A stretch of 64,000 nt of DNA from Crocodylus rhombifer (GCA_038503035.1 JAVSML010020421.1:62001-126000); one strand, 5' to 3'. Positions 45,263 to 58,349 are shown, counted from the stretch's first letter. Translations and numbers: made by a program. The notes: generated by a model from the letters alone, not told the origin.

Positions 45263-47738
45263 CCCAGAAAGCCTCATTCTCTGAGATGCTCATTGCCCAA
45301 GTGTGCAACATGTGTCAGAGATAGGTGTCTGGCAAGTATTAGCCATAGGGCGTGATGCTCCCCCACCCTCCCACTGGCATTCCTCCCATTAGGTGATTCC
45401 CAGAGCATGTGCCCCACTCACCCACCCCACATTATTGCTACTGGAACCCAGGGCCTTGAAATCTGGAGCCCAGTTAGATAATGTGAGTGTGAGAAGATAA
45501 AATCAGTTTGCCAACAATTGGAGGAAAGGGCTCTTTTATGCAGATTTGCCCCAGACACAGGATGTATAAACACATACCCAATAGCATGTTATATTGGCAC
45601 GATCCACAGCACTGCCCTGGTTGGGATTTCTAGATACTATTGTAATAAGCAACAGGCATGTTAGTACTACTGTAGAGATTTGTCTAATACCTGGTTGTTA
45701 TAGGTAAGACATCACTGGTTGTGGGAACAGCCCATAACAGTCGGGATTAGGTGGCCATGTGCTTTTGAAAATCATACTGGAAAGTTATCTTTGTCTTTAA
45801 ACCAGGGTGTAGGCACCTAGAATTGGAGAGGAACATAGTGATATTCCTGGCCATGTTAAAAAATTGACAGATCTGGGATTGTATTAACGAACATCATTTG
45901 GAATAGTTATTGCCATTTAAACGTTTAGTTACTGTGCAAAACTACTCGTGGAAGAATTACTTAAAAAAAAAAAAGGTGATTAGAAACAAAGACTCACATG
46001 TCTCAAAACCACTGCATCACATGCCCACATCCTTTCTTTCTCCACCACTGCACCATGTGCCCGTGGTCCTGTCCCCTCTTACTGCTCTGCACACCCACGT
46101 GCCCCTGGGCTCTCCCTTAACTCCACACACCACACGGTGTAGTGCATCACCCCACCCCCTGGCTAATTGTAATGATCTTCCTTGAGCCAGACCGTAGACC
46201 TAGTACAGATGGAGTGGAGCAGCCGTCAGTCAGTCACAGTGCAAATCAAAAGCCTACACCCAAATAGGTTCTGAAATTTTGCTTCCGTTACATTTGGAGT
46301 TACAAGTGTTTCGAGGTTCTGAATTTGTTTTTTGCAGCATTTCTGTTCAAAGCTTGATTGAAAACCAGGTGCTGTAAAATCATTTACTTTGAAGAAGAGG
46401 TATTCATAATACTCGTTTGCTGAGTATCAGTAGCTGGATTCACTTATTCTTACCTGCATCTAATAGGAACTTGTCTCTTCCTTGGCTGCTCAAGCATTCG
46501 GACTATCTTCACCTTAAAATCTTAGGATTTGATCCAAGAATAAGTTGTAACTTTCATCAGAACAGACAAACCGATGTGAAGTAAGTGTCATTTTAATAAG
46601 AACTCAGCCTCCAGTGGCTGAAACATGGAACTCTTGTTCAGCTTATTTACCAAGTTTTGCAACTCTGACCTGGGTGAATACAAAAGAGAAAGCTCAACTT
46701 TTCCACTTGAGCTCCTCTTTCACTAAACGTTTGCATTCATATCAGGATCTTCCGTTGCATCTTCTCTGCAATTTCATGCGCTGTCTATTGTGCAAGGTAG
46801 TGGGGAGAAATTTAAACCAATGTTCCCATGTGGAGCAGCCATACTGCTGGAGAGAGGACATGGGCATTTTGTGATGCATTTTGCAATTCATATTTGTTGT
46901 CTTGCAATATAGCATTCTGTTTGGATGATTTCTCGTGATTGATTTTGTGAATTTGTAAATAGTTTCAAGAGCATCTCTTCAGAGTGTTTTATTTTTAATA
47001 CGGTTCTGGAATGCCAAATTAAAAGCATGCCTAGAGCAATCTGTATGACTCATGGTTCAGCCTATTGAAATCTGGTTGCTGAATCTGATAATTAAACTGT
47101 CATATTAGCTGCACCATTATCTGTGACAGTGGTTGATCCTTGGGTTTAGATACCACAGTATATTCTTAATTATTGAAAGAATTACCTCTGTGGATATGCA
47201 GGCTATTTAGTAAAATCCAATAATTATAAATAATCATCTCCATGTCATAGACATCAAAACACTTACTCATTATTGGAGAAGCTTGCTGTTTCATCCACCA
47301 TAATCATATGCCACTTTTCAGGGGTTCGCTGAAATGTCCCCTCATTATTACAAGTCATGATTTCCATTATCTTATTTTGAATAACAGAACCTGTTAATTG
47401 GTCTTCTTAGAAATATCAGAATCATATTCCGGTGCAAACAAAATAATTGAAGAAACTTAGAAATGATCTGGCCACTTACAAAGTATATTTTCACCTCATT
47501 GTAATTACTTAACAGTGCACATTTGGTAAGACAATGCATACTTAGTATTTTTTTTTATTAGGCTACTTCTGGTTTCTTCTTTCTTTTAAAGATGGTAAAA
47601 TCTTAGCATAGCATCCGCATGTTTCTTTTCTCTCTTGAAAAATATCAACTACTTCCCTGGTAACCTGAATAAAGCTTGTCCCTCTTGAGTTTGTCTTGAG
47701 TCTTTTTTTCCAGTTTGAGAAGCCAGACTACCCAACAT
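45263..47738. other. Unassigned stretch
   Basis: AT-rich DNA, with C-rich patches near 46020-46170. No gene, RNA gene or confident repeat. Confidence 0.4.
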
Positions 47739-48278
47739 ACATATCTTTGGAAAACACAGTCCTCCTTCTACTCATCTTAGCTTGTTGACTTAGACTAGCT
47801 CTACTGATTTTGAAACTAAGATGAGTAAAAGGAGGGGGCAGCAGGGCAGGCCCTACGAGGAGAGGCGACGGGACCTGAACCTGTTCAGCCTCCACAAGAG
47901 AAGGCTGAGGCCTGTGGCCTGTTACAAACTAGTCAGGGGGGATCAGCAGGCATTGGGGGAGTCTCTGGTCCCCCGAGTACTACCAGAAGTGACCAGAAAT
48001 AATAGTCACAAGCTGGCAGAGGGGAGATTTAGGCTAGATATCAGGAGGCGCGACTTCACGGTCAGGGCGGCTAGGATCTGGAACCAACTTCCAGGAGAAG
48101 TGGTGCAGGCTCCTACCCTGGGGGTCTTTAAGACAAGGCTAGATGATCTCCTTTGAGCCCAGTACTCTTTCCTGCCATGGCAGGGGGTCGAACTTGATGA
48201 TCTGCTCAGGTCCCTTCTGACCCGACCAACTATGAAACTATGAAACTTTGGGGGCTGTGGTTTTCCAAAGATATGTAC
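47739..48278. repeat. 120-bp palindromic element split by a CR1 insertion
   Basis: The left arm 47739-47780 ('tacatatctttggaaaaca' ... 'ctactcatcttag') has its reverse complement in two pieces: 47816-47835 ('ctaagatgagtaaaaggagg') and 48255-48279 ('ctgtggttttccaaagatat'). Between them lies a CR1 copy. Removing the CR1 restores two arms of about 42 nt around a 35-nt loop. The palindrome therefore pre-dates the CR1. Family unknown; it may be a foldback MITE. Confidence 0.65.
47836..48247 (+). mobile_element. CR1 LINE, 3' end, nested in a palindrome
   Basis: An open frame to about 48156 encodes YKLVRGDQQALGESL, NNSHKLAEGRFRLDIRRRDF and WNQLPGEVVQAPTLGVFK, the CR1 reverse transcriptase C-terminus. 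A 3' UTR ending 'ccaactatgaaactatgaaa' follows. The frame is open across the whole remnant and the tail is clean, so this is among the younger copies. Its first 15 bases of open frame (47821-47835) come from the host palindrome arm. It is 5'-truncated, so it cannot move. Confidence 0.92.
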
Positions 48279-50739
48279 AGGGAAAGACTTGCATTGTGGT
48301 CGATGAGGTGTCTTATTTGTTGAAGGCCCTTTGATGCCCTAAGCATGGTATGACTAGGGTCAGAAAGTATGAGTATCCAGGGTTTTGAATGTCTGACCCC
48401 CCCCCCAATCTATTTCGTTCTTCTCTTCTTTTCACAGTATGGGGGCTCTGAGGAAGAGCTCTAGAGAAGAGGAATAGGTAGCAACCCCACAAGGGCCCTG
48501 ACCTGCAGACCAGCCCAGAATCACTCATTTGGCCTGCAAGGTTGAAAGGTTGAACACCAGTGCCATGGGGGAAAGCAAGGGACTTCAGATAGACAGGACC
48601 GCCTAAGCATTGTACCCTTCCTGGGCTCATGAGCATAAGCACATGAGAGTTATCAGTGTAAAATATGTCCTTAATATTTCATTAGTGCTTATTGCCCTTA
48701 ATTGAAATAGAACAAGATAGAAACTGTCCGTCCAATGCCCACTCAGTCAGTAAACCCCACGTTAATCTCTTAGTTGAAATCGTTTTTCCATTGCAACAAT
48801 GTTGTTGCTGGGGATTTCTGTCTTCCCATGATATGTTGACAAAAGAGGTCAAAAGAAATCCCCTCTGGCACAACCCTGATCTGTTTTCCTGGTTGATGTA
48901 AGATTGGACTTGAAGATTTTCCTAAGGCAACACAAGTGTTTCTTAAATGAATATTAAAGCAGCACGCTGCATTTACTTTCCAACTGCATATCTCTGGTAC
49001 GTCAAGGGACTCTCTGTGCTTTTCCAGCTCTCCCAGATCAGTGGCAACACCATGACCTATGAATATTCTTTAGACATAGGAGTTTAAGTACATATTGAAC
49101 TTAATACCTGGAAAAACTCTGACACAGAAGGAGGGCTTTGCTCGACAGTGATGAGACTTTAAAGCCTGCAATATCCATTGATGTTCTTCAGTTTTAAATA
49201 TAGTATTCATTTAGGTTGCTATTCTGTGGACTTTAAGATAAGGTGCTAGGACTTGTCTGTTCTAGCTAAAACGATAAGACTTTGTAGCTCATAAACACCT
49301 AATTTTCATATTATATTAACCAGGTGGATTTTTATAACAAAGGAATTGCTCCAAAGGGAACTAGTCTATATCGGGGGGGGGGAATCTCAGAAACACTTAA
49401 GTGTCTTGGAGCCTACATCCCCTTACATGTTAGCTAAATGTTTTCAGAACATACTTCCTTATTTGTGTTTGTTTCTCTTGTGCTCTCTTTTTAGAAAGAA
49501 GAGAAATTAATCAAGGACTGATAAAAATAATAAATGCATTTATTGTTCATTCAGAGTTCATTTATTGTTCATCATGGAATTTCCACTCACCATTCTTGGT
49601 TTGAGAGCTACATGCACAGCTTATGAATATGTATTATCTGAGATTCAGGAAAGATATATCCTGGTTTGATTTGATTAGGCCCTTAGGTCATAGGCTACTG
49701 TTTCTTCTTCCTGTTTGGTTGAATATTCATTAACTGTGCTAACAGTCACTCAAAAGGGATAGAACATTCTCTTTCCATGAACGTAAAATAAAGCAAGATC
49801 CTATGGGGGAAAGTGGAAAATACCACTAAAATCATGAGTTTCATGACGTTTTAAGGATCAGTGTCTTTTTGGAAGATTTTTTTTTGGTCAAACAAATTTT
49901 TTGTACCTATAAAGGAATGCCTGGGTGCAATTCCATGGCCCTTACTAGACTACAGTCAGTCTGGATAATCTACTGGGGGGGGTCGGTCTTAAAATGTATA
50001 TGTGAACTCCAACTCTAATTATTATTTTTCATTTGTTAATTCATATGAGAAGGCGTTGTTTGTTGCTTTCCTTTTCACAGACGCTCCAGATATCTTAATC
50101 AGAAAGAGGACACAATTCCATATGACTTAGGTAACTGGCCGCATATAGGGCCAAATAGCGGAAGTGCACAGGTACAAGCAAGCCCAAGTCAGGAAGTTGG
50201 TCCGAATTCAAAGTTAGTAGATAGATATTTGGAATGCCTGTCATTGTTTCATGTGGAATCACTTTATTCAGCAAAATAGGTCCATCCAGCTGGTGGCTTG
50301 TGGGCTGCCTGCATCCTGCAAAGGGCTGACATGCAGCCCAGGGGCTCTCAGCCAGCCACCCCTCCTGTCATTGCTCCTGCTACTACAGTGGCAGGAATCT
50401 CCTGGCTCTCTCCTCTCTCTTTTGGTTACTGCTTCCTCCCTCTGTTCCTGGAAGCAGGGCATCACCTTGGGACGGGATCTAAGGAGGTGAGCCAGGCTGC
50501 TCATATGGCCAAGAAAGGAGTTGGGCTATCTGGGCTCCACATGTGGATGAGAGAAAAGTGGTGTTGTGTGCACAGACAGGAGCAGGGTCAGATTAACCCT
50601 TTATTGGGCACCAGGCAAACAAACTCATGGGCCTCAGACCAGTCAAAACCACCCCCCTCCCCTCCCCAGGCACTGCCACCTGTGGAGAATGGGGCTCAGA
50701 GCTGCCACTAGGAAGTGGCCACCATGGTAGCGAGACTGG
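48279..50739. other. Unassigned stretch
   Basis: No gene recognised. Short G-runs (49373, 49976) and C-runs (48400) occur. From about 50580 'gcagggtcagattaaccctt' and 'tgggcaccaggcaaacaaac' look like the start of a dispersed repeat. Confidence 0.35.
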
Positions 50740-51208
50740 CAAAGGGGAAGAGAAGGGAAGGAAAGGGAAGGGAGGTGGATGGGGCCATTTGCACCGCCAT
50801 CACAGAGGGAAGGACTGGGGCCCCCGGCAGCTGCCGGCATGAACGCTGCATGTCCCCCAAGGCTGGGAGGGGGCACAATGAGCTCCTGCAGGCAGTAGCA
50901 GCACTGTTGGTGGTGGGACTGTGGCAGTGGCCAACAGTGAGCAGTGAGCTCCTGCAGGTGGCCACGGCACTGTCGGTGGCAGGGGGGTGGTGAGCGCAGA
51001 CCAGTGGTCAGCAACCCCTGCAAATGCCTCGAGCAGTGGTGGCGATGGCCAGGGGTGATCAGGGACTGATCATGGATGCCACCGATGGTGTTGGCAGCGA
51101 GGCAGGGTGGTGAGCAGCGACTGCCCACAGGTGCCGCTGGCAGTATAGGTATACTGCCAAGCTCAGGGGGTGCACATGCACCCGCATGCACCCCTATGCA
51201 TCGCCACT
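50740..51208. repeat. GC-rich low-complexity/dispersed repeat block
   Basis: A (G/A)-rich purine tract at 50740-50785 is followed by two imperfect 66-bp tandem units ('gagctcctgcag' at 50880 and 50946) and a GC-rich tail ending 'cgccactgg' at 51200-51208. Long open frames on both strands reflect composition. The superfamily was not determined. Confidence 0.45.
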
Positions 51209-51214
51209 GGCTAA

Positions 51215-51455
51215 GGACCCTAGACATCTGGGGGTCACATCTAGTTTAACCCCTTCTCAGAGTGGGAACACCCCCAACTAGATCATCCCAGCCAAGTCTT
51301 TGCCTAGCTTAATCTTAAAATCCTCCGAGGATGGAGAGTCCACAACCTTGCTGGGTAACCTGTTCTAGTGCTTCACCACCCTCCTTGTGAGAAAGTTTTT
51401 CCTAATATCCAACCTCAACTTCCCTTGCTGCAACTTGAGAACATTGCAAGGTATG
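51215..51455 (-). mobile_element. CR1 LINE, 3' part, minus strand
   Basis: Minus-strand coding of LQQGKLRLDIRKNFLTRRVV (in 51365-51631) plus 'ggatggagagtccacaacct' and 'gtttaaccccttctcagagt' give the CR1 C-terminus and 3' UTR. The usual short 3' tail repeat is lost. A hAT copy begins eight bases beyond its 5' end. Confidence 0.8.
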
Positions 51456-51463
51456 CTCAGAAT

Positions 51464-51743
51464 CAGTGCCGTAGCAAGAGCGGGGTTGAGTGGGGCAACC
51501 ACCTCAGGTGCCAAAGTGAAGGGGCACCAACAGGTGCTGCCCAGCTGGGGTGGTGTGAGAGATGGAGCTGCAAGCACCTCGTTTGTGGGGGAGGCATGGG
51601 GGTGGGGGAAGGGCAGCTCCCGCTGCTGCATGCTCTCCTGGGCAAGCGTAGTGGGTGTGTGGTCCTGGATCTGTGCATGGGGTGAGGGTGAGCTACCACT
51701 GTGGACTTTGTCCTGGGCACCAAACTTAGTTGCTATGGCACTG
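51464..51743. mobile_element. hAT-like MITE with 8-bp TSD (7 of 8)
   Basis: The left end CAGTGCCGTAGCAA and the right end (reverse complement CAGTGCCATAGCAA) differ at one base. Flanks 'ctcagaat' (51456-51463) and 'ctcagtat' (51744-51751) match at seven of eight positions. 280 bp, GC-rich, no transposase. Confidence 0.77.
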
Positions 51744-51751
51744 CTCAGTAT

Positions 51752-53906
51752 ACACCGAGAGATGATTCACCTTATGCACAGCTGCACCATTATAAAGTCC
51801 CCATGCTCTTCCAGGTACCAATTGATAGTCCACACTTCCTCCATGCCAAAGTTAGGTAGCAATAGGGACCTGGCCTTCCCTCCTCCAACACCAGCTTCCC
51901 TATGATATAGTACAACAGCCTGCACCATTCCTGCCTATGAATCCTTTCTAAAATTCATCCCTCCAAGAGCTGATTGTGAATTAATACTTAAAAACAATAC
52001 ACTTCTCCAAATAAAATCTTTGCCTGTTTTGTAACCTGCCCTTAGGGCAACCCCTTTCTCCTGCATACGTGTGGTAAGATGTGGAGGCTTCTCAAGAAAG
52101 TATGACTGGTAACTGCTTATTCTGTCTCTAGGGGCTGTTTGGAGTTTGTGCTGTACTGTGAGTGGGTTGTACTGGGGCTTCTCCACGGCAGGTTGACCAT
52201 GTGCATGCTCTCCCTGCTAAGTGCCAAGTTAAGGTGTGCTGTGGTGCCTCATGAGGGGATAACTATGTAGGCAGAAAAGGAGCTAATCCAAGGAGAACAG
52301 GGATCTGCATCTCCAGAGTGCTATGTTGAGTAAAATATACCTTTGCCTTAGCAAAGACATCTCTGTCTGTTGGCTCTAATCCTTACCGGTGAAGTCCAGG
52401 CACTGTCCAGAATTGTTGCAGCAGAAGACTGCAATGCCTGCACTAGCTCATGTGGATGTGTGGCTCCGTGACTTCCCTCCTAGGAGGCGAGACACTACAC
52501 TTCCACTTCAAAGAGCCACAGGGAGAAAAGCCACTTGAATTTAGAGCACAGAATCAGGGTTGTCCCTCGGCTGCCGTGATATACGGGGCATTTTTGACTC
52601 TTTCTGGGATGTGATTGATGCAGCTGGGATTTGAGCTTATGGAGAAGAAGGTGCTCCTTCCTTAACTCGTAGCACAGTGTGAAGGAGCCCTTGATTCCTG
52701 GCATGAAAGTGGAAGTATTGCTGAAGTAATTCATAGGTTGGAGGAGGGCAAAGGGGAGAAAAGCAGGGAGTAGCCAGGGAACGTAGAGACTGAAGGAGAG
52801 AGAGAATGAGGAGGACAGATTTGATGGGAGGATCCTCTGCTAAATCTGTTCCCCATGGAGATCTCCATTCTTTATTGCAGTGACTGTGGCCAGTTTTCCA
52901 TTTGGCAAAGGCAACAGAGTCATTTCCTGAAAGCATTAAAACCTCTCAGAGAAAGGAATCATTACAAGGAAATGGCTCGGAAAAAGGTAGTTCCTCTCTT
53001 CATAGGATCGGTTTCCCTTCTCATATTCACTGACAACAGCAGCTCTCTCACATCTTGGATTTGCCATAAAGGAAAAGCCACAGGGGAAAAGCATGCAAAA
53101 ATGCTCTTTGTGGTTTTACATTAACTAGAAATGGCTGTGGAATTACACGGGCATAACGATTACACAAACATATGATGGGGGGTTACCTCGGGGCGGGAGA
53201 GTAGTTTCAGGCTCTTCTATAATCCTAGTGTTGGGACATCGCCACATGTTCCTCATGTCGGCCTAGCCCCAGTTTCTCTCTATCTTTTGTGCAGACTCCT
53301 TTTTTATACACTGGATTATTCAGTCACTTGAACAAAGTCCCACAAATGAGTTGAAATCTGTGCAGACCAGTCTAGAAAACTTCATGAGAGAGATGCCACA
53401 GTGTTTATTCCTTATGTGCACATACAGGACACAGCACACTGGAACTCACTTAGATGTATAGGCATTGGTGCAACACAAATGCATTATTATTATGTAAGAT
53501 AAACCATTATAATGTGCCAATGAATACAATATGCTGCATTTAGAAAATAAATATAGGCTTTAAAGGATGCCTTAACACCAGCCTATTACATACGTCCTGC
53601 ATAGTAAGGACAGACTATGCTGTATTGCAAATAAGCTATGAGGACTGGAACCACTCAAAAGTACATGTGCAGGAAAAGCCAGACTTTCTTGTTGAAAGTT
53701 CACACCCTAATCAAGCTTTCTGGGAAATTTTGAAATGAAAGAAAATTGAGGAAGGGTGAAGGGTTTGAAGATATATATATTAAAACCAGAATTTTAAAGA
53801 ATTTCTTTATTGAAAATAAAATTAAATTTTGATCAATTTTAGAGGCCCTGATCCAGCAAAATACTCAAGTACATGCTTCATTGCCTTTGCAAACATGCTG
53901 TTAGGA
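51752..53906. other. Unassigned stretch
   Basis: No gene recognised; open frames under 100 residues lack any domain I can identify. Confidence 0.35.
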
Positions 53907-54340
53907 ATCATAGGATAATAGGAAAGTAGAGCTGAAAGGGACCTCACAAGGTCATCTCATCCAGCCTCCTGCTCAAGGCAGGGTCATCCCTGACTAAACC
54001 ATCCCAACCAAGGGTCCGTCCATCCTGCTCTTGAAAATTTCCAGGGATGGAGTCCACAACTTCTCTAGACAGCCTCTTCCAATGCTTGACCACCCTCATA
54101 GTCAGAAAGTCCTTCCTAATCTCCAACCTAAATTTCCTCTGCTGCAGCTGGGGCCATGGCTCCTGCACCCTATGGCCACAGAGAAAAGCCTGTCTCCACC
54201 CTCTCTAATCACCCTTTAGGTATTTGAAGAGTGTTATCAAATCCCCCGTCAGTCTTCTATTGTCCAGACAAAATAACCCTAGTTCTTTCAGCCTTTCTTC
54301 ATAGTACATGTTTTCCAGGCCACTAGCAATACCAGTTCAA
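53907..54340 (-). mobile_element. CR1 LINE, 3' part, minus strand
   Basis: It begins with the reversed tail 'ggaatcataggataatagga' and 'gctgaaagggacctcacaag'. The minus strand encodes LQQRKFRLEIRKDFLTMRVV in 53944-54168, and the 'ctgctgcag' to 'ttcttcatagtacatgttt' part is further CR1 coding region. Internally frame-broken and 5'-truncated near 54340. Confidence 0.87.
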
Positions 54341-57039
54341 CAGCTGGTTATGGCTCGACTAGAGCCCTCACGTAGAATGGCCAGATTCTGCTGTGCATTG
54401 AAATCTTTCTGTTTTGGCAAGTTGCTTTGTTGTTTCCCATGGTGCCTAAACATGAATGCTTTCTAATGCTAAGTGTAGTCATTGCACAAGAAAAACAGGT
54501 GAGAAAAAGCTGTACCAACCTCTTTTTATGTGGTATGAAAATGTATTTTTCAAGCCCAGCTAGTAGTATGATTTAGTTGTTCAGCAACAGCTGCTGTGGT
54601 ACTCTTGAAATGCAAAACATTAACAAGAACAATAACTCCAGTCTCCTGGCCAAGCTCTGAAATAATGTACACAGCTCATTTTTTGTCATTATTTTAACTA
54701 ACGAGTTTTGTTAATACCTGTCAGGAAAGGTGGGTATTAATAGACACAATTACTGTAATATCCATAGTTAATCAAGAGCTATGAAGTTACTCAGCATGGA
54801 GTCCATGTGTAGCATATAATTGATCTGCAAGGAATATGCATGGTAAAATGAAATATTCTAATCTAATTCCTTCTAAATACAGTACACTCTTGTGCAACTT
54901 ATGCCTTTGCTGCACTCTTATTAGTCTACTAATGCCACACTTCAAAGCCTTAGGTCTAGTAGAGGGGCAAATAAGGGATGAAGACTATGAAGAATATGGG
55001 GTATTTATGTAGACTGTGATCCCCTGGTCCAAGGCACTTAGGACAGCATTCTGGTTTTTTCCTGGATGTATAGATGACCAAAATTGGTCATCGACATAGT
55101 TGTCTGAGGACCCAAAATATCCTTAGTCGTCATTCCATTTCTGGGTGTGGATGTGGCTCTGGCTGTTCAAATACTATACGCCTGGGAATAATGCACTAGT
55201 GGCCTTCTGGGGATCTGGATTACTATGTTGACAACCACATGTGGTCAAGTAGGCAGCCAGAAAAGAAGAGAATGCCTCTTAGTGCTAGACATAGGACCCT
55301 TTATTCTTGTTTGTAGCATGTAAAAGCTCCACTCAGGTCAGGCTCCCTGGTGTGGTGTGCTGCACAACCATGTAAGAAAAAAAGTCTTACCCCAAGAAAC
55401 TTCCGCTCTGACTTCAATTTAGATCACAAAGCTGGGACAACAAGTCTACGTGCAAAGCAAACTTTGAGGAACCTGACTGTCGCGCATTTGGCATTGAAAC
55501 CAAATCCCAACATGCTGAGCATTTCTCTGAACAGAGATTTGGTTAAGAACTTCAGGCTTTCTTTTTTTAAGCTGTGCCTCTCTTGCCTCTGCTTATGATA
55601 GTGAACTTGATAGGAAAGGGGGGTGGGGGAAGTGGCTCAGCCGAATCCTGTAAACAGAGTTGAGGATCACAGCCAAAATGCAAGTTTGTGTTTTACAGCT
55701 AAGCCCTGAGATTTAACAGAAGAATTCAAAACAAGCTGTAAGAACGGCTTAGCGCGCAGCAAAGGAGATCAGATAGAATTACAGGATATTCCTCTCTCCA
55801 TGAAAACAGAGATTTTTTTCAAAGACTGAGTTTCCCCTTAAGCTAAAAGACACACAAATATCTTAAAGCTGGCAAACAAGGTTTTTGGATAAAGCTGGCA
55901 ATGCATGTGATGCTGGGTACCTTTGGAAAAATCCTTTCCTTATTTCTCAGCAAAAATTCAAACATCCAAAATAAATAGCTCTGGGCCGAATATGTGTGCA
56001 GTGTAATTCAGCATTAAATTCAATGGAGTTACACCAACATACAGCACCTAAGAATCTAGACCACCACGTTTAGCCCAATACAGGTAACGTGGCCTGGCAC
56101 AGTTTTAAAAAGACCGTGTTAACTCCAGATAGTAAATTAGCAGTTGGGAGGCAGAAAGGGGGATAAAAGTGTGGGAGTCGTTACAGCTCAGACGTCATGG
56201 ATACAGAAGTGGTCGGAGTAGGAAAAAGAACAGCCTTTTGGGACAAGGCCAATTTATTTGCTATATCCTTCATCCTTGTTGAAATCCAGCAATGTTTTTC
56301 ATACATACAGTAAACCCCAGGAATGAGACATTCAGTTTTCATTCACGCCAAAGTGACTGCTGTGAGCATCAGGGCTCAGGCAGCGCGGGAGAGTGGGACT
56401 GACCGTTGAATCATTGCTATTCCAGGAAAGTACCAGGTAAGGCAAAAGCTATCGGCCCCTTCTGCATGTTAGCACCTCACCCAATTTCATCACAAAGTCC
56501 CCGTCCCATCCATCCCTCTTAAAAATCCTTTTCCACTATGCTGCTTCTAAGTTAATCTAATTGACCGGTATACACCTTGTATACCCAACCAGCTCTAGCA
56601 TTCATGTTGCCAGTACTGCAGCTCACCTTTCTCGTGTGCTCACTCCATAGTCTGAGATAAAAATTGAGTAGGTTGCTTAAGCACTGGTCTGCACATCTGT
56701 GTCATGTCTTCTTCTTTCATACTTATGCACATCCCACTGCACAGCAGCTCTGACTCCATCTTGTCTACAAAATGCAAGTAGCCTGGTCTCTTCCATTGGG
56801 AGGCAGCTTCATTTATGAGGCCTCTTGAGCCCTCATCATCTAACAGGGAGAAACAGGGCCAGCATCACTGCATAGTTATCAATGACACAAGCTTGGGATG
56901 GTTGTGATCATATTTTTGCCCTTCTGAATGCACCACAACAGTCCACTGAGTGATGCTGATTGGCTTGACTAACAATAGTGCTGAAGTGTTGTTGTAGCTG
57001 GGATGGTCTAGAAAGCATATGAGAGGCACCACCTTTTTT
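54341..57039. other. Unassigned stretch, with a faint foldback repeat
   Basis: Mostly unassigned. 55981-56062 ('tgcagtgtaattcagcatta', 'ttcaatggagttacaccaac') resembles a dispersed near-palindromic amniote repeat built around 'attgaagtcaatggag'. No gene supported. Confidence 0.35.
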
Positions 57040-57125
57040 GTGATATTTTTTATTAGACCAACTGTACAGTTGGAAGAGGTGTTAGATACTCTTTGAAGAA
57101 CAAAGCACTCTTCTTTAGGTCGCCA
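57040..57125 (+). mobile_element. Foldback repeat family C, left arm and decayed core
   Basis: 'gatattttttattagaccaa' and 'ctgtacagttgg' are the left arm shared with 25068. A 'ttgaagaacaaagcactctt' hairpin segment sits where other copies have the hammerhead-like core. Confidence 0.45.
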
Positions 57126-57299
57126 CTTTTTTCTTCTTGAGATGGATGGACATCATCCACCTTTTTTAATAAAAGGTTTAAGTCTGTTACATAGTGACAA
57201 AGCAGATTGCCAGTTTTATGCCTCAGTTTATCTGAAGACAGTAAATACGTTCTGTTTAAAGTTGATATTGGATGTCATAGAAAGCAGATAAAAATGAAG

Positions 57300-57990
57300 A
57301 AATCCAACATTGCCTCAAATGTGCAAATACAGCCTTTGGATGCCTAAAAAATGGGTGCTCTAAGATCATAACATCAGATCTGAAACCAAGCTCATGGTTT
57401 ATCAAGGCTTGCTGTACAGAGCAGAGACATGGACAATGTAGAGGAAACTTCTAAAGTTGTTGGAGAAGTACCATCAATGCTGCCTGTGAAAGATCCATCA
57501 AATTCAGTGGGAAGACAGATGCACTGACATTAGCGTCCTCCTGCAAGGCAACACCATGAGTACAGAGGTGATCATCTGAGGTCAGCTTCTCTGGGCCAGC
57601 CACATTGTCTGGATGTCTGACCCCAGACCTCCAAAGCAAGTTTTATTTTTCTAGCTCAGCCAGGGAGTACACTCAACAGGTTGGCAGAGAAAGCACTTCA
57701 GGAGCGTCCTTACGGCTAATGCTTAAAAATGCAACATCAACATTAACTTAAGGGAGACTATCGCCCAGGACCACCCCAAATGGAGAAACTGTCTGTTGCT
57801 GGGTTCTCAGTACTTTGAAACCTCATAACAACAATGGGAGAAGCAGGAGTGGCAGAAAGAGCATGTCATGGACAAAGTCAAGGATCCAGCACCACCCACC
57901 CCACGCTGAACCACATATCTGAGCTGCAGTTGAGCCAAATCATCAACCATCAGGCCTCATCAACCATCCTGAGACATGGAGATGAGACAG
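57300..57990 (+). pseudogene. Endonuclease/reverse-transcriptase LINE, C-terminal region, degraded
   Basis: One plus-strand frame reads VYQGLLYRAETWTM (57397-57438), LEKYHQCCL (57460-57486), WEDRCTDISVLLQ (57508 onward), then GQLLWASHIVWM and PPKQVL, with stop codons between. This is the motif order of the C-terminal region of non-LTR retroelement proteins of the 'LLYGAETWT ... LRWAGHVVRM' type. At least two in-frame TGA codons stand where Arg is expected, consistent with CpG decay (CGA to TGA). Clade (RTE-, L2- or Rex-like) was not determined; the catalytic core is not recognisable upstream. Not a host gene. Confidence 0.6.
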
Positions 57991-58349
57991 TCATGGAAGA
58001 AAATCATCCTTGACTGTGAGGTATTGCTGAAGAAGAAGAGAAAAGATATTGGAGTAGTTTAAGTGAAGAAGTTTTCTCAGTTTTTTGAGGTCCTCCTGCA
58101 TAGCTGTGTTGTATATTTGGAGTTGTGTGTGTGTTAGCCAGAGGGTTTCAGATGGTAAGTCTCTTGGGATGAGGCTATGCACAAGCTTAGGAAGCAGATG
58201 TCACTGTGTAGTGTGGTTTCTTTTTTCTTTGTGTTGTGGATTTTCCACTGTAAATGATGAATTTCAGTATCTTCCATGTTGTAGTTAAGTGAGCCGGTTG
58301 ATGTCACCATGATGGTCTAGGAAATAAACAAGAAGCAATGAGTTTTTTG
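57991..58349. other. Unassigned stretch
   Basis: Nothing supported in this stretch. Confidence 0.4.

Noticed and set aside
50643..51227. 194-residue minus-strand open frame as a gene.
   Set aside because: It is Cys/His/Ser/Pro-rich, translated from a GC-rich dispersed repeat, with a plus-strand counterpart of similar openness and no domain.
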